From NCBI GenBank assembly GCA_019745505.1, contig JAIETE010000142.1:1-64000 (forward strand): a DNA stretch of 64,000 bases, given 5' to 3'. Position 1 is the first letter of the stretch; the number at the start of each line of letters is the position of its first letter. The translations under genes were made by a program, and so were the position numbers. Source of the DNA: Candidatus Obscuribacterales bacterium (lineage in GTDB: Bacteria; Cyanobacteriota; Vampirovibrionia; Obscuribacterales; Obscuribacteraceae). Shown piece by piece: positions 24,327-33,782 of the stretch. The notes beneath the pieces are model-generated. The model did not search any database, was not told where the DNA came from, and saw only the letters and a program-made list of their open reading frames with translations.

Positions 24327-27295
24327 TATTCAGAAGGCTTGAGATTGCTCGAAGTGTCAACGGCAGGTGGTGGCGCCGGCAGTGCTTCATGCGTTTCCGG
24401 TTCTTCGCCTTCATAGATGCGAATCTGATCTCGTCCGCTGTTCTTCGCTACGTAGAGCGCTTTGTCTGCTCGCTCTACCAGCTCTGCTGCGCTGCTTGCT
24501 TGTTTCGGGAATGAAGCAGCACCGATTGAACAAGTGATTCTGCCCAGTCCTGGTACGTGGCAATTCCTAATCTGGCTGCAAATACGATCTGCAATCAGTG
24601 CCGCTTCGAACAGCGAAGTTTCAGGCAGGATGACGCCAAACTCTTCTCCGCCGTAGCGTGCCGGCGTGTCGCCGGAACGTAGGATTGTTTTGAGGATGGA
24701 AGCGACCTGGCGTATGGCGGCATCGCCCACCGGGTGACCGTAGTTGTCGTTGATCACTTTGAGTTTGTCCAGGTCGACCATAAGCAGCGAGCATGACGTG
24801 CCTTTTCTCTTGGCAAGATTGAGGTCTTCCTGCAGGCGGTTTTTGAAATAAACGTGGTTGTAGAGCGTAGTCAGACCGTCTGTAATCGCCTGATGCTTGA
24901 CGGTCGCGAAAAGATGAGCGTGTTCGATCGCGACCGCCACCTGGTCGGCAATAGCGGCTACCAGGCGCACTTCGGTCGGTGTCCACTCTCTTGTATTTTC
25001 GGTTTGATGAACGACGAGCAAGCCCACCAGTCTGTTCTCGCTGACCAGCGGTGCTGCGATCAATGAGCGAGTACCGTTCTGGTCGAGGAAGTGGCGGAAA
25101 GGCATGGCTCGCGAATCGAGATCTATGTCCGTGATTACCGCGATTGGCGCTTCCTGCACTGTGTTTGCATCAATCGGTATCTGCACCAGTTCGCCGTCGT
25201 CAGTTTCGACAAAGGTCGCATAACCTTTGCTCAGTCGATCCAGGTCTATGCCCAAGATCGTGTTGCGGCCGGTCATTACTTCCGCTCTGAGCTCAGCTGG
25301 AATCATGGGCTCGAGTTGATCGTATTGCGAATTGGCATTCAGTGCTTCGCCCGTTTTCGCCTGGAACGTTTGCATGGTCGAGGCTAGCAGATTAGCGGCG
25401 CGCGTCGATTTTATGGTCGGCGAATGGGCTACGCGGAAGTCCAGCTGGTCAGGATACAAGCTTACGCCTTTGACGCTGTCCAGATGCCCGGCGTGGCATT
25501 CATGGGTGACAACGAGCGGACCCTCATTGCGCGGCTGGGCAATCTGCACACGCTCGACACCGAGCGCTTTGAGCAATTCGCCCGTAACCGTATTCAATAT
25601 TGTGTCGAGGTCCAGCGAACTTCTCACTGAGCGCACAATATGATTGATCAGTATTTCCTGCTCAGCCATCTGCTTGGTGCGGTTGTACAAGCGGGCATGC
25701 TGCATGGCCAAGGTAACCTGACGAGCAATCGCTTCTACCAGTTCGAGCTCGTAGTCGGTCCATACACGCAGGCGGTCGCACTGATGGACAAGAATGATAC
25801 CCAGAGGTCCTTCATTCGTCGTGATTGGACATGCAATCAAGGAGCGAACCGATTTCCAGTCTTGCGACTGCTCTTCGGTTGCATTTTCGAAAAGCGGCGT
25901 ATTTACTCCATCGTCGAGAACATCAAGGGAAAGAATCGAACCTTGTTGAAGAATAAGTTTGAGCACACTGTGCTTGGTTATCAAAATCGATTTGTTGGCC
26001 AGTTCGGTTCCGCCCTTTTGCGGATCGGTCCAAACATAGTCGAACATCAGCTCGTCGTCGGAAGTGTCGAGCGTGCAATGCGTGTCTACCAGCGCCAGGC
26101 AGCAGCGGCTCGAGCCCAATGCTTGTCCCAGTTCGCGCACAGTCGTGTTCAGAATTTGGTCCAAATCAAGCGACTTGCGGATCGATTCCGAAACTTGATC
26201 GGTCATGTTTTTCATGTCCTGGTTCAATTCCAGGCGAGCAGCCATTTGATTGAAGGCTCTGGCCAGCAGTCCGAACTCATCTCTTGCCGGTACATTGACT
26301 CGCTTGGTGAAGTCTCCGTGCCCGATTGCAAGCGATTCTTTGACCAGCAAGCGAATTGTGCGAGTGAAGTGCAGCGTAGCCCAGAGAGCCAGTCCGACCG
26401 ATACCGCAACACACGAAACAGCGATGGCGGTGAGAAGAACCAACCAATCATGAGCATGACCATAAATTTCGCTGACCGGAACGCCGACCACGAGCAACCA
26501 GTTTGTAGTCGGTACATGATCGAAGGCATATGCTCGGGTAACGGGATCGGCGATTCCAACAGCCTCATAACTGCCTCTTTGAGCCTTGGAGCCGGCCGTC
26601 ACCGACTTCGCTTTGGAGAAGTCTTTGCCCTGCCAGTATTCGTTTTGCAGGGTGCGTGCGATTACACGTTTGTGACTGTCTACTACGGCTATGACCGTGT
26701 CGCTGTTGTCGCTCAATCCATGGAAGATGCTGAGCACTGAGTTGAGGTCTACCGAGGCTAGAAGGACGCCCTGTTCTTTGACGGGCACGACCACCAGCAC
26801 CGATGGGTCGCCGCAAACCGGTGAATGAGTGTAACCGGACACTGCCGGTACACCCGATCTGACGACATTGGCGATAAATTCCTTGGTGGGCGGGTCCAGC
26901 GTGACTGCTGTGGTTCTAGCCTTGACGCCGTTCTGTCCGCGTTCGGCTGCAGCGATTATTTTGCCGTCTTTGAGCAGCGCCAGATCGTGCCACTGTTTCT
27001 CGGCTTTGAGGGCTGTTTCAAAAATCTTCTGGGTGGCTTCGACCTTGCCTCCGCGCAGAGCTGCCAGCTGAGCGATCGCGCCGGCGGTATCGAGCTGGGT
27101 TTGCGTCCAAAGATGCAAGCTGCGCACGGCTATGGCTGCCTGAAAGGTTGTGGCCCGAGAGGCTTCCAGTCTGAGTGTCTGGTAAGACTTATATAAAGTG
27201 AAGCTGCCGATGGCAATCAGAGGCGCAGCCACTCCTAGGCACAAGAGGAGCATTCTTGTGCGGATACTACAGGGGTTGGATAGCGATCTCAGCAA
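24326..27295 (-). CDS. Membrane diguanylate cyclase with extracytoplasmic sensor, HAMP and two GAF domains
   Basis: A 989-residue signalling protein. Order of parts: membrane helix 15-34; extracytoplasmic dCache-like sensor about 45-275; membrane helix 285-308; HAMP about 305-358; GAF about 370-535; a second, enlarged GAF about 555-795; GGDEF 803-965. The active site reads GGEEF (882-886), and the feedback I-site RSGD lies five residues before it, so product inhibition is expected. It should make c-di-GMP in response to an external ligand and internal GAF signals. The second GAF has an insertion of about 100 residues. The C-terminal 25 residues are Pro-rich. A leftward TATAAT at 27368-27373 is a plausible -10. 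Confidence 0.92.
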   Translation of the reverse strand: MLRSLSNPCSIRTRMLLLCLGVAAPLIAIGSFTLYKSYQTLRLEASRATTFQAAIAVRSLHLWTQTQLDTAGAIAQLAALRGGKVEATQKIFETALKAEKQWHDLALLKDGKIIAAAERGQNGVKARTTAVTLDPPTKEFIANVVRSGVPAVSGYTHSPVCGDPSVLVVVPVKEQGVLLASVDLNSVLSIFHGLSDNSDTVIAVVDSHKRVIARTLQNEYWQGKDFSKAKSVTAGSKAQRGSYEAVGIADPVTRAYAFDHVPTTNWLLVVGVPVSEIYGHAHDWLVLLTAIAVSCVAVSVGLALWATLHFTRTIRLLVKESLAIGHGDFTKRVNVPARDEFGLLARAFNQMAARLELNQDMKNMTDQVSESIRKSLDLDQILNTTVRELGQALGSSRCCLALVDTHCTLDTSDDELMFDYVWTDPQKGGTELANKSILITKHSVLKLILQQGSILSLDVLDDGVNTPLFENATEEQSQDWKSVRSLIACPITTNEGPLGIILVHQCDRLRVWTDYELELVEAIARQVTLAMQHARLYNRTKQMAEQEILINHIVRSVRSSLDLDTILNTVTGELLKALGVERVQIAQPRNEGPLVVTHECHAGHLDSVKGVSLYPDQLDFRVAHSPTIKSTRAANLLASTMQTFQAKTGEALNANSQYDQLEPMIPAELRAEVMTGRNTILGIDLDRLSKGYATFVETDDGELVQIPIDANTVQEAPIAVITDIDLDSRAMPFRHFLDQNGTRSLIAAPLVSENRLVGLLVVHQTENTREWTPTEVRLVAAIADQVAVAIEHAHLFATVKHQAITDGLTTLYNHVYFKNRLQEDLNLAKRKGTSCSLLMVDLDKLKVINDNYGHPVGDAAIRQVASILKTILRSGDTPARYGGEEFGVILPETSLFEAALIADRICSQIRNCHVPGLGRITCSIGAASFPKQASSAAELVERADKALYVAKNSGRDQIRIYEGEEPETHEALPAPPPAVDTSSNLKPSE

Positions 27296-27461
27296 AGCCA
27301 GACCTGCTGTTTAACGGAGTGATGTAATTCGGGTGCCAGTCCCACCGGAGCCAATGCTTCCAGTGAGATTATAAGTGTTATTTAAAAGAGTAAAAGAGTC
27401 TATTTGTTTTAGAAATGACGTTTTTACTAAAACGGGTGGGGAAAATACGTATTGAATCAGG

Positions 27462-28667
27462 TTAATTTCTGCGCCTCGTCCCGGCTAGGGCTCGTTCTTG
27501 AGCAGTTTCCTTTTCGGCCGAGAGAAGACACTCGAAAGCTCTATCCGTATCGATCGGCACTTTATTTTCCAGATCGAGAGTGAGCCCCATCCGCATGGCT
27601 ACGAGGATCTCCTCGCCTGCCTTCTCCTTGTTGCCCTGGCGGAGATAGACGTCCACTTTCACCATCCGTGCCACCAGACATTGCTCGTCGAACTCGAGGG
27701 CACGTTCTGAAAGATTGATGGCGTCAATCAGCTCGCCGTCCGCAAACGCTGCGCAGGCGGCAGCTGCGAGCAATGTACCTTTGAGTTCTCCGTCCACATT
27801 TGGATAATTCGAGGTGAGCAAAAATGCTTGTCTGGACTTTTTGTATTCACGGCGACGGTAGGTCAGAATGCCTTCAAGAAAGTTTGCATATAAGGGATGG
27901 CGATACTCGGATTTCAGTCGACCCAGTAGGCGCTTTGCCTGACGGCGCAGCCCGGCACGATCGTAGAGAAGTCCGACACGAAAGGCCAGGCGAGCACTTT
28001 CCGGGCTGGCGTGCCAGGTCGAAATAGCTCTTCTCAGCTCATCGGAGGCAGCCGGCCTGGTCAATTCCGAGAACCACAAGCGCACCCGAGCCGTCCTCAT
28101 CATCCAGACATAAAGCGCGCCCAGAACAATGTGCACCGTAATCAGTGGCATGCGCGCCGCTGCAGGGGCCATGGTCATAGCTACGCTCCACTTGGTGCCG
28201 CCAAATCCGACCAGGGCAAGAATAGGTTCGGCAATGAAGTTGAGACCGAGCACGAATGCCGCGGTATAGCCAATCACAGTAGACAAAAATGGATGCGGCC
28301 TGAAAAGCATCGACGGCAGAAGCAGGAGCGCCAGAATGCACTGCACCACTTCGCCGGCAAACAATGAAGGGATGACGAAACGCTGGGAGGTCAGACCGGC
28401 AGGAATGGCTTCATACCAGATGAATCCATAGGTGAAGCTCTTGATGAAACCACCGAGAAACTCTGTAGTCACTGTCGTTGCCCGCAAATCAAGGAAAACG
28501 AAAAGCGGGAAAATGACGAATACCACTAAGCGCCAGGCAAATGCCCTGTCTTCGTCATTCAAATCTTCTTTTGATAGCCGGTAGCGTTCAGTCCACAAGC
28601 GATACAGCGTGCTTGCCGCTATGACGGTTGTGAGAAGCGCTACACACCACAGGTAAACCTGATTCAT
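27462..28667 (-). CDS. M50-like membrane pseudoprotease with TPR-like C-terminus
   Basis: 401 residues: about six membrane helices (1-205), then a helical-repeat region with a TPR-like pattern (215-385). It is paralogous to the M50 protein encoded immediately upstream. The segments FPLFVFLDLRAT and FLGGFIKSFTYGFIW align with LPLVVMIHELGH and LLGGQVLDFHYGILW there, and ARVRLWFSELTRP aligns with QRLRLWFAEKTNP. The zinc motif HELGH is replaced by DLRAT (residues 60-64), and the later Asp of YGDW is also gone. It should therefore bind no zinc and be non-proteolytic, perhaps a partner or regulator of the active copy. It lies 84 bases downstream of that gene on the same strand. Confidence 0.75.
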   Translation of the reverse strand: MNQVYLWCVALLTTVIAASTLYRLWTERYRLSKEDLNDEDRAFAWRLVVFVIFPLFVFLDLRATTVTTEFLGGFIKSFTYGFIWYEAIPAGLTSQRFVIPSLFAGEVVQCILALLLLPSMLFRPHPFLSTVIGYTAAFVLGLNFIAEPILALVGFGGTKWSVAMTMAPAAARMPLITVHIVLGALYVWMMRTARVRLWFSELTRPAASDELRRAISTWHASPESARLAFRVGLLYDRAGLRRQAKRLLGRLKSEYRHPLYANFLEGILTYRRREYKKSRQAFLLTSNYPNVDGELKGTLLAAAACAAFADGELIDAINLSERALEFDEQCLVARMVKVDVYLRQGNKEKAGEEILVAMRMGLTLDLENKVPIDTDRAFECLLSAEKETAQERALAGTRRRN

Positions 28668-28751
28668 ATGAGTTGCATGTAATGTCTAACCGGGGTTTCC
28701 AAATCGGCTTGTCATTATAAGTAAGCTCAAGTCGTCAAGTCTGAAATCTAA

Positions 28752-29945
28752 TTACTCCTTGGCAACGTTTCCTTGTTTTGCAATTGCCAGTTCTCTCGGG
28801 ATCAGGTCAGACAGTGAGACATCCAGCCATTTTCTTTCCTGCGCGGAGTAGAGATCGACTTCTGCTCGATCGTAAAGACCAGCTTTATTAAGTAACACGG
28901 CCCTGTGAAAAAGACCGTCTCCAATCTCCGGCAAGACCTTGATAGCCATCGTGTAGGCCCAGACGGCATTTCCCCAGCGCTCGGTGTTTTGCAATTTAGA
29001 CTGGGGTACGCGCAACAGTCTTTCGTCCTCTGCAAGACCAATGGCGATGAAGGCTTTTCCTCTCAGCAGCGGTTCTGCTTCAAGGTTTTCAGCTAATTTC
29101 TTGAAACTCTCTATGGCCGGGTCCGTCTTTCCCTGAGCGTGGCGCACCCAACCTTCCAGCAAATACGCATCCGGCAATTTCGGGTCTGCCCGGCGCGCAT
29201 GATCGACGCAATTGAGCGCCTGATGATCCAGACCGGCGGTGTAGTAAGACCAGCCTACTTCTAATATATGTTCGGCCGTCGGTACTCGCTGCGCCTTCAT
29301 CTGGACGAAGTGGTGCTTTCTGGCCCACGAGGGATTGGTTTTTTCCGCGAACCAGAGCCGCAATCTTTGCGAATAGACGCAGTAGATCATTACGCCCACG
29401 GTCAGGGCGTGCGAGACACCGACTGCAATTACAGCGCCGCGCTCAGGGCTGCTGTAAATGATCCGCCAATCTCCATAAAAACCGAAGATCGACATGATGG
29501 TGTAGAAGATCAAAGTTTCTCCAATCGACCAGAGCGCCGAGTAAGTGCAGAGCGCCACCACCCACGGTGTTTTCGCCATCACCGCTACCCAGAGAAAAAT
29601 CAGACCGGTCAACACTTGCAGCGCATTTCCAGCCAGGAATATCGTCAGGTATTGAGCCGAATTGAACTTTCCGTCCGGTGTTACCGAGCCCCAGAGGATC
29701 CCGTAATGAAAGTCCAGAACCTGCCCGCCCAGAAGGAGAATGGCGGCGACGTGCCCAAGCTCGTGAATCATCACGACAAGAGGCAGTATGAGCAGCATGG
29801 ATGCTTGTTTTAAAACATGGCGATCGACCGAAGTAAGCTGATCATCGACAATCGAAGGCCAGCCTCGCTTCAATTGAACTGCCGTATAGATCATGATAGG
29901 AATCATGAGCCATACTGTCAGGTCATGCTCGTAGAGCCAATTCAC
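28752..29945 (-). CDS. M50-family (site-2-protease-like) metalloprotease with TPR repeats
   Basis: 397 residues. The N-terminal half is a multi-helix membrane domain with the zinc-binding HELGH at 61-65 in the second long helix. An Asn at about 107 and an Asp in YGDW at about 159 are plausible further active-site residues, although the classic LDG/NPDG motif is absent. The C-terminal half (about 205-390) has several TPR-like helical pairs (AEHILEVGWSYYTAGLDHQA). Such proteases cut substrates within or near the membrane. GTG start at 29945 abuts the tatC stop exactly. The gene order tatC, protease, pseudoprotease suggests a membrane-linked operon. Confidence 0.78.
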   Translation of the reverse strand: MNWLYEHDLTVWLMIPIMIYTAVQLKRGWPSIVDDQLTSVDRHVLKQASMLLILPLVVMIHELGHVAAILLLGGQVLDFHYGILWGSVTPDGKFNSAQYLTIFLAGNALQVLTGLIFLWVAVMAKTPWVVALCTYSALWSIGETLIFYTIMSIFGFYGDWRIIYSSPERGAVIAVGVSHALTVGVMIYCVYSQRLRLWFAEKTNPSWARKHHFVQMKAQRVPTAEHILEVGWSYYTAGLDHQALNCVDHARRADPKLPDAYLLEGWVRHAQGKTDPAIESFKKLAENLEAEPLLRGKAFIAIGLAEDERLLRVPQSKLQNTERWGNAVWAYTMAIKVLPEIGDGLFHRAVLLNKAGLYDRAEVDLYSAQERKWLDVSLSDLIPRELAIAKQGNVAKE

Positions 29946-30824
29946 TTACTTGCCGAAAGACTTGACCAGGATAATCGAGAGTCCATAAAGAGCTACCAGG
30001 GCTGCCATGGTTACGAGCATGGAAAACGCAGTTGGATCAGGGGTGACGACAGCGGCTAGTATGCCTGCCGCAAGGATAGCGTAACGCCAGAATTTGAGCA
30101 GATGCTTCGAGGTTACCAGACCGGTGAAAGATAGTGCGCAAATAACCAGGGGCAATTGGAAGCACAATCCCATATAAAGAAGGAATGAGCTCACCAGTGA
30201 GACATAGAAATCCAGTCGCTGATTGACTTGAATCACTCCTTCTCCGAAGCTGGCAAAAAAGTGAAGCATGCTGGGCAAAACGCAAAAATAGGCGAATGCG
30301 GCGCCGGAAAAGAAGAGCACGGGGCTGCAGACAATCACGGGCAGCACCACCTTTTTTTCATTCTTGGTCAATCCGGGAGCAACAAATCGGCAGATCTCGT
30401 TGAGAATGAAGGGTGCGGCAATGACGATGCCGGAATAGAAGCTGACTTTCAAATAGACGAGAATCGGCTCTTCCAGCGAAAGAGCTTGAAACTGTATATT
30501 GCCTGCCGGTGCCTTGAGGATTCTCAAAATGTCTTTTCCGAAGCAAAGGGCAATGGAAATGCCGATGAGCACAGCAAAGAAAGAGCGTATGATGCACATT
30601 CTAAGCTCTTCCAGATGTTCGATTACGGACATCACATGCCCTTCGCCGTCCTTCTGATTGTCATCTGGCGCCGGCGAATCAATCTCATCCGACATTAAAG
30701 ACAGAGCTGTGCCGTCATCGGCGGACAGTTCGTCGCAAATCAGAGCCGTGCTCTCAGCTTCCGTCGAAACGACCTCGACGGGAGATTGCTGTTCCAGGTT
30801 CTCTTGATGTAAGTCTGATGTCAC
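29946..30824 (-). CDS. tatC: Sec-independent protein translocase TatC
   Basis: The core (about residues 65-292) is TatC: SVIEHLEELRMCIIRSFF, the EEPILVYLKVSFYSG loop with the conserved Glu, the FLLYMGLCFQLPLV helix, and a TPDPTAFSMLV segment before the last helix. It has six predicted membrane helices. TatC recognises twin-arginine signal peptides on folded proteins. Unusually, the GTG start at 30824 adds about 63 acidic, hydrophilic residues before the core. A start at the internal Met65 would give standard length. No tatA or tatB lies nearby. It is the first gene of the operon that includes the M50 pair. Confidence 0.92.
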   Translation of the reverse strand: MTSDLHQENLEQQSPVEVVSTEAESTALICDELSADDGTALSLMSDEIDSPAPDDNQKDGEGHVMSVIEHLEELRMCIIRSFFAVLIGISIALCFGKDILRILKAPAGNIQFQALSLEEPILVYLKVSFYSGIVIAAPFILNEICRFVAPGLTKNEKKVVLPVIVCSPVLFFSGAAFAYFCVLPSMLHFFASFGEGVIQVNQRLDFYVSLVSSFLLYMGLCFQLPLVICALSFTGLVTSKHLLKFWRYAILAAGILAAVVTPDPTAFSMLVTMAALVALYGLSIILVKSFGK

Positions 30825-31097
30825 TTGTGTACTGGTGTCAGGTTTTAGAAGCTAATCATAGTGCGCGTCCCGGCAATCGTCCACAAGCCGAGCCGTTTGG
30901 TTAACACCAAGCTATTCTGACCCTTACTCGGGACCATGACAAGCCTGCCGCGATAATTCGCCTCCGGCAGGAAAATCGGCTGTTGCGGCGTCGATATCCT
31001 CTGCCGGGTTTATAGATCTTGATTACAATAGTCCAACGCTCGGCAGGAAGAACTTCTTCCATAAGCCGGATCATTTTCCAACCGTAAACGGAGTTCA

Positions 31098-32537
31098 ATG
31101 AAGGTTCAGCTTTTCGACAATTCCGCTCAATGCATAAAGGAGAAAATCAGGCTCTCTTTGGGAGATCGTGTCCTTTTCACCAGAGCTTCATCTTTCAAAG
31201 ATTCGGCGTTTTTATCTAGATTGCTCAAGCCTAAAGAATCACAGACCGGATGTCCTTCCATTCTTGTAGTCTTGCCCGATGAGACTGTCTCTTCTCGTCA
31301 CGCCACCATCGATTATGTTTGCCAATCCTGCACTGTCGAAGATTTAGGAAGCACGAACGGGACTTTGTTCAACGGCAATACTTGTGAGCCAAACCGGCGA
31401 TACAGTTTGAAAAACGGAGACACCGTAGGCATTTCTGGTCATGAGTTCACCATCGATTTGATCCGCCCTTTCAGCAGCGAGGATGATTGCGATCGGCAAG
31501 GTCCCGAGCTGATTGACCTGGATTCTAAGCTGGCTGCCTGGATTGATATGGAGCGTGAAGTCGATAGGCAAACATGGCTGAGATCAAAGAGCTACGTCTG
31601 TGGGACTTGCCGGCAGAAAATTTCTGCCGAAGAGACTGTTTGTCGGACATGCCTAAATCACAGTGGTGAAATCCTCTCCGTTACTAGTGTTCCTGCGCTC
31701 GGCGATTTTGATTTGAGACTGGGAAATCTTGGCTTTCGCTGGGATAGGCTGCTGCAGGAAGCGGTAATTGTGAGCACGGGCCGTCCTGTTTTTGTTGAAT
31801 GCAGAGCGGTGCACTCGAGAGATCTGCGCGAATGGATTCTCGAGTCTGATGCGTGCCATTCCCTTCATTTGCAGCATCCCGCCTTCTTACGCCTTCTAGC
31901 TTGGTTTGACCTGCCTGCCCCGCGCTGGAAATATGAAAAGGCTCATGTGCGTGTCTATGAGCATGCCGACGCTGTAAATCTCGCTCAGATTTCTAGAAAC
32001 GGGCCAATTGCATCTTCGATTGCAGCGAAGATATTGCTGAATGCCATTGATGCGTCGCTCTATGCACTCGAAGCCAGATGCCCGCAATACGTAGAAAACC
32101 TGGATATCGGTCAAATTTGGTTGGTTCCTGTATCGCAATTCGCCTTCTGTGTAAAACTTGATTGTCACAGACAGAGACTTGTCGCGTGGAAAGGGGCAGA
32201 ATTTGCCGATTTCATTTACAGACCGGTATATCCCATTGCGCAAACGATCTCCTATGCCAGGGGCTTCAGAGAGAAGCAGTGGAACGAGCGCGGCACTGTA
32301 ATGAATGCGGCGCTGATTCTTTATCGACTGGTTGCCGGCCGGATTCCTGAATATCCAGGTTCTGAGATGGACTTGAGCCTGTGGGTGAATTGGTATGTCG
32401 AAGAGTTGCCCAGAGATCTGGACATACCAGAGTCGATTGCAGAGCTGATTTTTTCTTGTCTTGGAAGAGACTGGGCCGGTATGCCGGTTGATCTGCGAGA
32501 ATTTTCGCAAAGACTGTCGCGTTCTCAGACCGCCTAG
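31098..32537 (+). CDS. FHA domain, zinc ribbon and pseudokinase-like protein
   Basis: 479 residues. An FHA domain spans about 20-122, with the phosphothreonine-binding pattern SSRHATI and DLGSTNGTLFNG. A zinc ribbon follows with CGTC (168-171) and CRTC (182-185). The remainder (about 205-475) follows the order of a Ser/Thr kinase: HPAFLRLLAWFD, a hinge-like VYEHADAV, and a catalytic-loop counterpart YVENLDIGQIWLV in place of HRDxKxxN. VKLDC stands where VKLxDFG is expected, and LILYRLVAGRIPEY sits in the late kinase helix. Catalytic Asp and Lys are missing, so I infer a pseudokinase scaffold. ATG at 31098 follows CGGAG. Its 3-prime end overlaps the convergent methyltransferase gene by four bases. 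Confidence 0.75.
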   Translation: MKVQLFDNSAQCIKEKIRLSLGDRVLFTRASSFKDSAFLSRLLKPKESQTGCPSILVVLPDETVSSRHATIDYVCQSCTVEDLGSTNGTLFNGNTCEPNRRYSLKNGDTVGISGHEFTIDLIRPFSSEDDCDRQGPELIDLDSKLAAWIDMEREVDRQTWLRSKSYVCGTCRQKISAEETVCRTCLNHSGEILSVTSVPALGDFDLRLGNLGFRWDRLLQEAVIVSTGRPVFVECRAVHSRDLREWILESDACHSLHLQHPAFLRLLAWFDLPAPRWKYEKAHVRVYEHADAVNLAQISRNGPIASSIAAKILLNAIDASLYALEARCPQYVENLDIGQIWLVPVSQFAFCVKLDCHRQRLVAWKGAEFADFIYRPVYPIAQTISYARGFREKQWNERGTVMNAALILYRLVAGRIPEYPGSEMDLSLWVNWYVEELPRDLDIPESIAELIFSCLGRDWAGMPVDLREFSQRLSRSQTA

Positions 32538-33337
32538 CTGGCGCCAATCGCGCGTTTGGAGGCTATAAAAGCAAGGGCAATGCCGGCGGCTATTGCTACA
32601 TTCAAAGATTCCGAGCGCTCGCTTATCGGAATGGAAATGACGCGGTCTGCTTTTTTCATGTCTTCTAAAGACAAACCGTTGCCTTCGTTGCCGAGCAGCA
32701 GCGCCAGTCTATCAGGGAAACTGGCGGTCCAGAGGCTTTCTTCGGCATTTTGATCCATGGCAAAACAGGTCACCTGATGTGCCTTGAGCTGTTCCATCAC
32801 CTCGTCTAATTGCACATCTAATACGACCGGCAGGGCAAAAAGGGCCCCCATTGCCGAACGCACAACTTTGGGGCTGAAAGGATCCGCTGTGCCCTTCGTC
32901 AGAACAATTGCGGTGGCGCCAAAAGCCAATCCCGCCCGCATAATCGTTCCTAGATTGCCCGGGTCTTGCACCGTATCTGCCACTATGACAAAAGCATCTT
33001 TCTGCTTAAGGACTTCACTCAAATCTGTTTTCAATGACTTGGCGGTCGCTAAAACTCCTTGCGGAGTCTCGGTCGTAGCCAGTTGCAAGAAAAGCAAGTC
33101 TTCGACAACGACAATTTCATTTCTGTCCAGTTGCGGCATGCCTGGCATGCCCTCTTTCAGGAAAGAACTGCTGACGATGATGTCTTCGACTTCTATATCC
33201 TTTGCAGCTGCCTCCTTAAGCAGTTTGATCCCTTCCAGAAGAAATAGCCCGCTCTCTCGTCTGCCCTTACGGTCGTGCAGAGATCGAACCATCTTCAAAA
33301 GTGGATTGGAGGAGCTGGAAATTTCTTTGACTTGCAT
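32534..33337 (-). CDS. SpoU/TrmH-family RNA 2-prime-O-methyltransferase
   Basis: 267 residues of the SPOUT class. An N-terminal substrate-binding domain (about 1-105, FLLEGIKLLKEA) precedes the trefoil-knot domain. That domain has motif 1 (VQDPGNLGTIMRAGLAFGA), motif 2 (LLLGNEGNGLS) and motif 3 (ISIPISERSESLNVAIAAGI) carrying the SAM-binding knot. It would 2-prime-O-methylate rRNA or tRNA with SAM. The resemblance is closest to RlmB/TsnR-like rRNA enzymes, but the target nucleotide is not inferable. It follows the infC-rpmI-rplT operon, separated by a bidirectional terminator. Confidence 0.88.
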   Translation of the reverse strand: MQVKEISSSSNPLLKMVRSLHDRKGRRESGLFLLEGIKLLKEAAAKDIEVEDIIVSSSFLKEGMPGMPQLDRNEIVVVEDLLFLQLATTETPQGVLATAKSLKTDLSEVLKQKDAFVIVADTVQDPGNLGTIMRAGLAFGATAIVLTKGTADPFSPKVVRSAMGALFALPVVLDVQLDEVMEQLKAHQVTCFAMDQNAEESLWTASFPDRLALLLGNEGNGLSLEDMKKADRVISIPISERSESLNVAIAAGIALAFIASKRAIGAS

Positions 33338-33352
33338 TCTAAGACTCTGACT

Positions 33353-33381
33353 AAAAGGGCGACGCCTGGCGCCGCCCTTTT
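33353..33381 (-). terminator. Bidirectional hairpin terminator after rplT
   Basis: Perfect arms AAAAGGGCG and CGCCCTTTT enclose an 11-base loop, giving a T-tail on either strand. It lies about 40 bases after the rplT stop and upstream of the methyltransferase gene. Confidence 0.75.
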
Positions 33382-33419
33382 CAATTTTTAGTCGATTCGG
33401 TCGAACCCGAATATCACTA

Positions 33420-33782
33420 TTACTTGCGACCGACTGCGGTTTTGGCTGTTTCGACCAGACCGGCGAATGCCTTCTCGTCGGTTACTGCCATGTGAGCGAG
33501 CACCTTGCGGTTGAGGTTGATGCCTTGCTTCTGCAGACCGTGCATGAAGAGCGAATAGCTCAGTCCATTGGCGCGGGTGCCGGCATTGATGCGGGTGATC
33601 CAGAGACGTCTGAAATCACGTTTGCGCTTTCTTCTGTCGGCAAATGCATTGCGCCATGCGCGCATGATTGCTTGGTTGGCGGCGATGAAAAGTCTCGATT
33701 TCGAGCCGCGAAAACCTTTTGCGTATTTGAGGATTTTCTTGTGCCGTTTTTGCAGCACATTCCCACGTTTTACTCTAGCCAT
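33420..33782 (-). CDS. rplT: 50S ribosomal protein L20
   Basis: 120 residues, normal length for bL20, with the typical opening [19 protein letters not shown], then [28 protein letters not shown] and a C-terminal helical domain. L20 nucleates 23S rRNA folding. In many bacteria it represses its own operon by binding the mRNA. The 164-base spacer between rpmI and rplT contains CTTGGC/GCCAAG and CATTC/GAATG hairpins that could serve such control. ATG at 33782 with AAGGAG upstream. Confidence 0.97.
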   Translation of the reverse strand: MARVKRGNVLQKRHKKILKYAKGFRGSKSRLFIAANQAIMRAWRNAFADRRKRKRDFRRLWITRINAGTRANGLSYSLFMHGLQKQGINLNRKVLAHMAVTDEKAFAGLVETAKTAVGRK

